In this document: positions 57,074 to 64,000 of the stretch, in pieces
Position numbering within the stretch: position 1 is the stretch's first letter
How the letters are laid out: the number at the start of each line of letters is the position of its first letter
Assembly (NCBI RefSeq): GCF_048544455.1
Contig: NC_133537.1
Location: 12,833,541-12,897,540, forward strand
From: Silene latifolia
Taxonomy: Eukaryota; Streptophyta; Magnoliopsida; Caryophyllales; Caryophyllaceae
Reading direction: 5' to 3'
DNA length: 64,000 nucleotides
Position numbers and translations under genes: made by a program
The notes under the pieces: generated by a model
Seen by the model: only the letters and a program-made list of their open reading frames with translations
What the model was told of the DNA's origin: nothing
Databases searched by the model: none

Positions 57074-58600
57074 CTATTCCTCCATCTTCCATTTGCCCTT
57101 GTCATTTTTGTTATATTTCTTGTCACGACCTCGAGCCGGACGCTCCTGCGCCACTTCGGACCTAATCACCAACGGTCTTTCTCGAGGCCTAGCCTTCCCA
57201 TTCTTGCCAATCACTTTGTCCACGACAGGAGAGGTCTTCGGTTTCTTTGAAGGATGAACAACTCGAAACCCGGCTTCTTCCTCTCCCTCAGTCAGATGCT
57301 TCTCTTTCTCCTTTTTCCACTTCGCGCACCTTGTAGTCAACGGGCTCGCGCTTCCTCAATCTCTCACGCTCCTCTGGAGTAGTGGCTTTCCTCCACCGCA
57401 GATAAGAGTCCGACACCCATAAGGCACTAACAGAAGAGTTCAAGAACCACACGTTCCTTTGAGCCCATTTAATGGCCCACTCCCTTCAGCTCCCAGTAGT
57501 AAGCGCTACTAGCGATCTGGGGACGAGTGTCAAGCTTCGGGATCATCTCGCTTCAGTCCAACCTGTCTCATCAACCTCTCCGGAAGATGCATACCATGAA
57601 TTCCAAGCCGGGATGCGCACGGATCGGGTAGGATCCAAGGAAGATACTCCAGTGACAGATTTGAGATGCCACCACGGTACAACCCATCTAATCAAGGGGC
57701 CATCGTCACTCTTCAGTTTGTTTTCCCAGTAATTGCAGACCCGAGTGAAGTCCACCATGTAAAACCTTATCCTCATTGCAATCGAGCGAGCATGATAAGA
57801 AGGAACATGAACTGGGGACTCGATCAATCGAAGGCGCTCCATAAGCCAGACCTACCAAAAGCGGGTATTAGAAAAAAAAAACGACGGGAAAAAAAAAAAC
57901 GAAACAAAAAGAAAGAAAAAAGAAAGAGAGAAAAAGAAAAGTGTTCTTTTACCTGCAGAATAACGGGACTTCCCAAATAAGGTAGGTCGCGATTGGCTTT
58001 CCTGTTATCCAAACCCAATAAGATCTCTCCTAAGCATAAACAGGCTGGGCTCCTGCGCAGTTTCATTTGTTCAACTAGGCCCAGGAGACGGGGATCACCT
58101 CTCAAATCCTCATCAACATGCCCTTGAAGGACATATACATGTAACAAGCAAAACCCAAAAGCCCTTCGCCTGGAAACATAAGAGACGGTGGGGTCGGCCT
58201 TGTTAATGAATCGGTCAATAAAGTCCAATATTCGCACTCCTTTCGAGGTCACTAGACGGTCCACCTCAATTCTTGTCAATCCAAGCAAGTCTCTAAATTT
58301 ATTCTTATACCCTTGTGAAGTAGAAGGAATAGCAGGCAAGTGTTCTGGGTCCCACCCACCGATCGCGGCAATTTCTTCAGGAAACGGGCAAATGTCACCT
58401 CCGGGGAAAGCAAAAACATGATAATTCAGGTCCCAATAATCAAGACAAGCATCTAGGAATGGTTTGACCACCTTGATAAAGCTTCAAGCTCAACAATGAT
58501 CCAAGATTATAAGCACCCATGTCGTGTTTCTCCATGTTGGAAAACTCGTTGGTCCACTCTTTTAGACGAATCTCTAAAGTATTCATGATGAAGGATTATT
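57074..58600 (-). pseudogene. Antisense accessory coding block 1 (plant-mobile-domain / DUF7745-like, retroelement-encoded)
   Basis: Minus-strand blocks. The best part, 57950-58471, encodes a globular region with DYWDLNYHVFAFPGGDICPF, EEIAAIGGW, LLGLTRIEVDRLV and RRRAFGFCLLHVYVLQGHVDE. This pattern recalls the DUF7745 / plant-mobile-domain proteins found as antisense genes in Ogre-type elements. Nearer the 3' end on this strand, 57543-57842 has PLIRWVVPWWHLKSVTGVSS and 57074-57340 a Lys/Glu/Arg-rich tail with a likely nuclear signal. Function unknown. It is treated as a fossil. Confidence 0.6.
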
Positions 58601-58671
58601 TTGAGGACTTTATGTAATAAGACGAGGAAGAGACGGAAGAATTGTGTGAATAAAACCTCTATCGACGTCTC

Positions 58672-58679
58672 TATTTATA
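58672..58679 (-). promoter_or_regulatory. TATA box for antisense block 1
   Basis: On the minus strand TATAAATA in the context TTTTAGTATAAATAGAGACG, about 85 bp upstream of an ATG near 58587 that opens the antisense block. Orientation is opposite to gag-pol. Confidence 0.55.
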
Positions 58680-58726
58680 CTAAAATCTGTTTCCTAAAAT
58701 CCGCCAGGACGGAAACACCGGGGAAC

Positions 58727-58790
58727 AGGCGCAACACCTGTTGCGCCTCTTCAAAGGGACGCAGCTCCTGCTGCGCCTCTTCCTCAGCTT
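58727..58790 (+). repeat. GACGCAGC dimer cluster 4 (internal)
   Basis: Two 30-bp units: GGCGCAACACCTGTTGCGCC + TCTTC and GACGCAGCTCCTGCTGCGCC + TCTTCC. The first unit shows compensatory change (GCAAC...GTTGC), keeping the palindrome. It lies about 50 bp upstream of the antisense TATA box (minus-strand direction). Confidence 0.88.
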
Positions 58791-58799
58791 TGTTTATGT

Positions 58800-59500
58800 G
58801 AATTTCCGCTTTGGATCTTTCCTAAATTCCTTAACGAATAATTTCCTATTCATACGGGTTATTATTTTGGTAAATACGTGAAAATTACCATAGTTCGTGT
58901 TTCCTAATTTCGCGGATGCGCATTTCGAGGCAATATCAGCTTTTTTCGTCATTTTAACACACTTACATATTTCTTTCTATTTTCTTCCTTTTTAGGAAAT
59001 CAAACTTATGTGCTTCTTTTTATTTATTTCTTTTTTCGGGAATCATTTCGCTCCCGTCCCACGTTACATTTCTAACTTATAGATTTCTATTTTTTTTCAT
59101 TTTTTTGGGGGTAACCCTCCCTACCGTCCGGTCATTTCCGGCAAATTTTTTTGCATCTTTTGCATTTCTTTGCATGTTTTGCACTTTTGAGTCAGTCGTT
59201 TTGCGCTAATTTAGGCCATACATCATCAAATGTATGTTTTACGTGAACTTCTATGTAAATTTCGGCAGCATGACGGCGTAAACCATCATCTACCAAACCT
59301 GTTCAAAGCTAACCTGCAGGTACAAGCAACACAACCCAGCAGCAAAGGCACTCAGGCCATCATATACAACCAAAAAAGGGATATGTACAACAAACTGGGG
59401 GCTCGAGTCCCAAGCAAAATCCAAAATGTCCAAAATGTAGGTCCTAAAATGTACAAATGTGCAAGATACAGCCAACAAAAACAAACAACAACAAAGCTAT
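58800..59500. other. T-rich spacer between antisense blocks
   Basis: Plus strand very rich in T (TTTTTTTCATTTTTTTGGGG near 59095). No supported gene; short plus-strand frames at 59230-59517 have no recognisable domain. Confidence 0.4.
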
Positions 59501-59509
59501 TACTGGTCG

Positions 59510-61065
59510 CCGCCTAACTCCGCAACTCTCGCCTCGAGAGCATCAACCTCGACGTCGCGAACCTCGAGCTCCCTCAGCAAACGAGCTGTCTCCTCCCGAG
59601 ACTGGGCAAGCTCTCGCTACAGCTCACGCTCCCTCTGCAAGTAACAAAATTGGCTCGTGTCAATCATTTCAAACAATCATAAGAAAATAAGAAAATTTAA
59701 AAATGACGAAAGGTTCATACCTGACGACCTCGACTGCCGACAAGTGCCTCGACGGCAGTAGCTCGCAGCCGGTTGGCCACCCTCCATAACGCCACAAACC
59801 GGGACGGCGCAACCTGCATTTTCAAAAAAAGAAGTTCTTAATAATTGGATAAGTTCAATCAAACGTGTTCTTACACAAAAATCATACAAATTAGCGGCTC
59901 TCCAAATCAGATGTTGCCACTCCTCCAAGCCTGCACCAGGGCGCCGAACGCTCCCCGCTCGATCATGGCCCGCTCCTCCGCCGACAGCCTCTCGTAGCAC
60001 TCCATAGCCGTCGTGCAGCCCGAGAACGATCTGATGTTCCCAGCCTCCTATTGTGATTTGAAACAAAAGCTATCTTTAGTTTGAATGAAATTGGAAAAGA
60101 AATTGGAGCAAATGAAACGAAAGAATATGAGTGATGAGTAATGAATTCAAGGTTACCAAGCTCTTCACCATCCTATAGGACAGGTGACCCTCCGCAGCCC
60201 AAAGCAAGTGCCTGCTGTCCCAGGTCTCAGCCCACGCAGGTGCTCCCCTCAGCTGGCGACCTCCTCGCCCCACGTTGGCCCGTCTTGGGGCCTCCTCCTT
60301 CTCAGCAACCTCCTCCTCGAGGATCTCGTCTCGCAACCTCCCGGCCGCCCTAGCGCAAGCAAAAGCCTCCTCGAGAGCACGAGAAGCGTCAACAGCAGTG
60401 TCTATCTCCATGGGAGCTCTCCCAGAAGTAGAAGCCTCGTCACCTACAAAATTAAGGCATATTTAGGCCGCGTCAAGTGACGACAAGCCTTGATTAGGGG
60501 ATTTCCGAGTTTTTAGAAGCCCGAAGTCGCTCTTTTCTCGCCATATTTGGCCGTATTCCCACAAACCCGATCACTCATGTGGTAATTTGGGTTAAGTCAA
60601 GCCTAAGTTGAAGCCTAGTCATGGTTTCGAGTCGAAATTTCGGCAGCATTTCGTTATAACGACGATTATGCCCTAGAAAAGTGTCCTGAAAAAGCCGTCA
60701 CAAACCAAAATTCCGAGATGGTAAGAAGTTTACCCATCATTCAAGGATTCCAAATGTCAATTTTCATCACAAATGGGCAAGCCAAAGGCCATTTTCGAAG
60801 CAATTTACGATTTAGCTGTGAAACCGTCTCAATTTCACTCAAATGCTCAAAACTCATCAAAATTCGAAACAAATACATGGTTATAATCCTTATACTACAA
60901 GTTAGCCATTTACATGGTCAATTTTACAAGGCAAGATCATTTGGGGGAAAAGCCCCAAATTTTCGACATTTTAGGGTTGAAAACCCTAAATTTTGTCGAT
61001 CCAATTCGTCCATTATAGAAGATTAATGCAAGAATGATATACATACCTCAATTAGTCATGGCGAA
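59510..61065 (-). pseudogene. Antisense accessory coding block 2 with coiled coil (retroelement-encoded)
   Basis: Several minus-strand coding segments with plant-like GC-rich codon use: an Ala/Glu/Arg-rich helix near 60300-60411 (ALEEAFACARAAGRLRDEIL), a middle part near 59720-60055, and a coiled coil near 59515-59640 (REETARLLRELEVRDVEVDA). GT/AG-like boundaries are present between them, but I do not assemble a protein. It lies upstream (minus-strand sense) of antisense block 1. No family recognised. Confidence 0.45.
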
Positions 61066-61194
61066 TGCAAGCTTTTGGATCAAATTTTGGCGGAAATGGT
61101 TGAAGTTTGAGAGAGAAATTGATGAATTGTGTTTCGAAACAAATGAGGTGAACTCCCTGTTTCATCGCGTTTTTACGCAGAAAAGACACCTCCA

Positions 61195-61260
61195 GGAATA
61201 GACGCAGCAGGTGTTGCGTCTCTTCCAAGAGACGCAGCTCTTGCTGCGCCTCTTCCTTAG
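61195..61260 (+). repeat. GACGCAGC dimer cluster 5 (internal)
   Basis: Two 30-bp units, GACGCAGCAGGTGTTGCGTC + TCTTCC and GACGCAGCTCTTGCTGCGCC + TCTTCC. A lone GGTGCGCCTCTTCCCC follows near 61322. Confidence 0.88.
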
Positions 61261-62152
61261 CTTCCCTTCATACGAATTTTCAAAAATTCGTTATGAGTTC
61301 GTTATTTGTGGGGCCATCTTTGGTGCGCCTCTTCCCCGATGCTATTTTATATTTTTCGGTCCGTTTGACGATAATTCTTCGTGCAGACCCGCATTTCTAA
61401 GCCAACTACAGACTGTTATACATTATTTATTGCTTCCAAGACCTTGCTTGTCACAACGAGCAGGTATTCTTTGACAGGTGTTTCGACACGCCTTCATTAT
61501 ATTCCCCCAGCGAGAGTAAGCGGATAGACAATCCCTCTCGAGACATGTAGATAAATTCCTGATAAGGTTTTCCCCAACGTGAGTTCGCGACATACAATTG
61601 TCCTTCTCGAGTTATTCTGAAGTTTGTTTGAAGACGACCCAAGCAGATTTCTCCCAGCAGTTCCCGCCTGTGTCCTGCTACCCACAATATTTCCTGTTTC
61701 CCCACGGAGTGCGATAAAGGTGTCGTTCTCCAGAGGTTCCCAGACCGGCAGGGTTCTAACACTCAAGCCTTAGTTACCCCTTAGTTTGAAATTATATTTT
61801 GGGCCTCCTTCCCATTGATGCTTTCCTTTAGGGTCCCACACCCTAGCACAGTCCTTACTTATCTTTTAGGTCTTAACCTTAGCTCCTACGCTTACCCCTA
61901 GCTCCTATGCACCTCCGGAAACGTCTCTCAAGAAGTTTCAGGTATGGTCTCTTCTTATGGCTGGCGAGCCTCCTTACGTAGTCTAATGGACTTTAAACGA
62001 CCCTCCCCGATAGTCGACAGACTCTAAAATGTTCCCGACGACAGGTCCTTGGTTCAGACCCCTTGAACCGCCTCGCGTCGTCATAGTCGCCAGGTTGTAA
62101 TCTTCGATTGACCTGATGGCTATACTTTGACTTTCGCCTTGTCCAAGCCTCA
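61261..62152. other. 3' non-coding region of the Ogre-like Gypsy
   Basis: No gene seen. Pyrimidine-rich on the plus strand with repeated TTAGCTCCTA/CCTAGCTCCTA words near 61880-61910. Confidence 0.4.
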
Positions 62153-62168
62153 GTCAAAGTAGGGGCTC
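62153..62168 (+). other. Polypurine tract of the Ogre-like Gypsy
   Basis: TCAAAGTAGGGGCTC directly before the 3' LTR start; purine-rich and at the expected position. Confidence 0.6.
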
Positions 62169-62589
62169 TGTAGATACCTCATTTCTGCACCTCCCGCAAA
62201 CCACCCGGTGATGATTGGGCCGCATGTTTGGTACGCGGAACGATTTGTGACAATTCGTAAGTTTATCGTCAAGTGATTGCTCAAACATTGATGTCTACCT
62301 CTTAATTGTCATCTACGCGCCGATACGGTCGTTTTGACAGTAATTAGAGTACATTTGGAGTCCGGGCCTAAAACCGTCTTCATTTTCTGATAACTGCTAA
62401 ATCCCGAGTCAGAATGTTCTGGAATATTCCGGATATTTCTATTCCATATTTTATAAATCTTTCACAATCTTTTATTCTTTGGTAAAGAATTTCCCGTAAT
62501 ATTCATACAAAATATTAAGGAAAATAAGATTAATCCGTTATTCCATAAACCAAACACGGAAATCTTTCTTCCGCAGGAGGAAACCACTG

Positions 62590-62665
62590 GGAACACGCAC
62601 GCAGCGAGTCTTTGCGCCTCTTCCAAGAGACGCAGTTGATCGCGCGCCTCTTCCCAGTCCTTTCT
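62590..62665 (+). repeat. GACGCAGC cluster 1' (3' LTR), altered copy
   Basis: Positional equivalent of 47024-47088, but with cores changed (CGCAGCGAGTCTTTGCGCC and CGCAGTTGATCGCGCGCC). The flanking TCTTCCAAGAGACGCAG is kept. Confidence 0.8.
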
Positions 62666-63196
62666 GCGTATTTTGCGTATCTTTTCATATCTTTTCGAGA
62701 TTCACTTCCAAAGTTTCTCCGAAAACCTTATTCCTTCACGTGATTAGTATAAATAGGAGGCTTCGCTCCTCATATTTCTCACGCGAGTGTCCGCCCTTCT
62801 CTTCTCTCTTTGCATTCTAGACCACGTTTTTACTTTTTGGCGTCTACGTGCTTGAACATTCGACCACGTAAGCTCGGATCCTTCTGAGTACCAGCCTCGT
62901 TTGCATGACCGACCAATTTGACCAACTCCACATCAATCAACTTAATTATTCTTAATCGTTTTCCTCTTACGAGGGCACTTTCGTTACATTCGAGTTGAGC
63001 ATCACTAATCATAAACTTAGTTCATCTCCTTTCGTCAAACGTGTAAGTCTGAGGGTGTAAATCCTTCTTTATTTATTGTTATTTACTTTTTGTATCATTA
63101 ATGTAAGGTTTATGTCGAAAATACTTCTTAAAACCGATTTATAAAACCACGCTTTGAAACCCTTTTTACGGATTACCAGAAGATGGCCGTCGAGAA

Positions 63197-63265
63197 AGGA
63201 CGCAGCAATCGCCGCGCCTCTTGAAGGACGCAGCACCTCTCGCGCCTCTTCGTGAAGCCGCCAGA
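63197..63265 (+). repeat. GACGCAGC cluster 2' (3' LTR), altered copy
   Basis: Equivalent of 47623-47690, with cores AATCGCCGCGCC and CACCTCTCGCGCC in place of the CTGCTGCGCC of the 5' LTR. Confidence 0.8.
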
Positions 63266-63796
63266 TTCTCGCTTCCTTTCTTCTTCCTTCGTCCTCTGTC
63301 AATTCGTCGTTCGTTATTTGTTTTCGTTTGTTCTTCAATTCTTTGACATAATAGCACAATAATTTCACATATATATTATTTATCATCATTAATACGTATA
63401 ATTCATCATTAAATCCCGACTTAAATCCCAAGTAATCCAATATTTGCGGGTTTTCGTCATTAAAATCAATCCGGGTTGTAGAGATTCAATTCTTTCATAT
63501 TGAGTTTCTGGAATTCGACCTTTGATATATTTCCATCTGTCTATTCGTCATTAATTCGTCATTAATTTGTCATATTTAACCTATTTAGTTCACCTATGTC
63601 ACTAATCAATCTTTCATTCATGTAATTAATTCGTTTACGTTCGTCTCATCCATGTTTTATTGCTTTTATGACTCATTTGCATGTAATTAATCTGTTAAAT
63701 CACTTCCATCCGAGTCGAATATCATAATTGATCCTTAAATTCACCAATTAACATTAACGATTTGCAGTTCCGGCTTCACAGCCAGAACTCACCATT

Positions 63797-63867
63797 GGAA
63801 CAGACGCAGCAACTGCTGCGCCTGTTCCAGAGGGCGCAGCTCTGCTTCGCCTGTTCGAGAGGGCGCA
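63797..63867 (+). repeat. GACGCAGC cluster 3' (3' LTR)
   Basis: GACGCAGCAACTGCTGCGCC + TGTTCCAGAG, then GGCGCAGCTCTGCTTCGCC + TGTTCGAGAG and the start of a third unit (GGCGCA), where the next element is inserted. Confidence 0.85.
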
Positions 63868-64000
63868 TGTAACACCCCCATACTCCAAGTGCCTTACCAG
63901 GACCACTCAGGTATGAAGACATTACCATCTCGGTTACCCGAGGCATGATATTCATAAGACAATAACGAAACAACTTTAAAAGTAAATAAAGTTTAAAGTG
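63868..64000 (+). mobile_element. Start of another LTR retrotransposon, cut by the window end
   Basis: TGTAACACCCCCATACTCC marks an abrupt change from the Ogre-like 3' LTR. TGTAACACCCC is a common start of plant Gypsy LTRs. Only 133 bp are visible, so strand and family are uncertain. Confidence 0.55.

Larger units (their letters stand above)
46596..63867 (+). mobile_element. Ty3/Gypsy, Tat lineage (Ogre-like) LTR retrotransposon (fossil)
   Basis: Order on the plus strand: 5' LTR (2381 bp), PBS, leader, gag, protease-like region, reverse transcriptase, RNase H, integrase, then a long 3' region with antisense coding blocks, polypurine tract and 3' LTR. The LTR size, the TGGCGACTCCGCTGGGG primer site and the antisense genes suit the Tat/Ogre group. 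Outside special motif clusters the LTRs differ by roughly 1%, suggesting insertion within about the last half million years under common rates. The sense coding region has about five breaks. The 3' LTR is interrupted at 63868 by another LTR element. Confidence 0.85.
62169..63867 (+). repeat. 3' LTR of the Ogre-like Gypsy (first 1.7 kb)
   Basis: Starts TGTAGATACCTC like 46596. Over most of its visible length it matches the 5' LTR with only scattered substitutions, but at the motif clusters the two are strongly different. At 63867/63868 the LTR is interrupted by a new LTR element. Confidence 0.85.

Overview
This 64 kb window looks like transposon-rich nuclear DNA of a eudicot plant. The evidence is GT-AG introns in a split gene, plant-specific gene families (an OCTOPUS/DUF740 protein and a plant ELM2-SANT protein), a nuclear copy of plastid rps7, and plant-type CACTA, Copia, Tat-lineage Gypsy, Helitron, Stowaway, Tourist and tRNA-SINE elements. 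The element repertoire, especially a Tat/Retand-like Gypsy with an antisense gene and a tandem-repeat block, suggests Caryophyllales, perhaps Silene-like. That placement is an inference I could not test. LAYOUT. 1-991: one end of a CACTA (En/Spm) DNA transposon holding a near-perfect 471-bp palindrome. 992-19046: a Ty1/Copia element on the minus strand, split by a young Ty3/Gypsy Tat-lineage element (3769-14585, minus) whose two 592-bp LTRs differ at only about 3 sites. That Gypsy carries a plus-strand antisense gene with its own TATA box. 19047-23460: decayed non-coding repeat. 23461-25190: a chimera of plastid rps7 fragment, TPR-like fragment and unclassified sequence. 25191-46077: the gene-bearing middle, with three host genes: ELM2-SANT (28129-28848, +), OCTOPUS-like (29502-31337, -, convergent with the first) and a three-exon peroxisomal-type acyl-CoA thioesterase (39148-41575, +). 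Between and inside them lie MITEs, nested Helitrons, a Pack-MULE-like element and two SINEs with perfect target-site duplications. 46596-63867: a large second Tat-lineage (Ogre-like) Gypsy on the plus strand with 2.4-kb LTRs and antisense coding blocks. Its 3' LTR is interrupted at 63868 by the start of a further LTR element that leaves the window. HOW IT FITS TOGETHER. The host genes are independent and not an operon; they form a small gene island between two large retrotransposon nests. The most distinctive signals are structural. (1) A roughly 30-bp, self-complementary dimer motif recurs about eight times across the LTRs and 3' region of the second Gypsy, and its copies differ strongly between two LTRs that are otherwise nearly identical. 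(2) An exactly 20-bp-periodic CTCGATCGAG array and a GGGAACACCGG cluster occur in other repeats of the window and look like analogues. (3) Both Tat elements carry antisense transcription units with recognisable TATA boxes. (4) A small tRNA-derived dimer SINE has a perfect 18-bp target duplication. Retroelement coding regions are described as fossils only.
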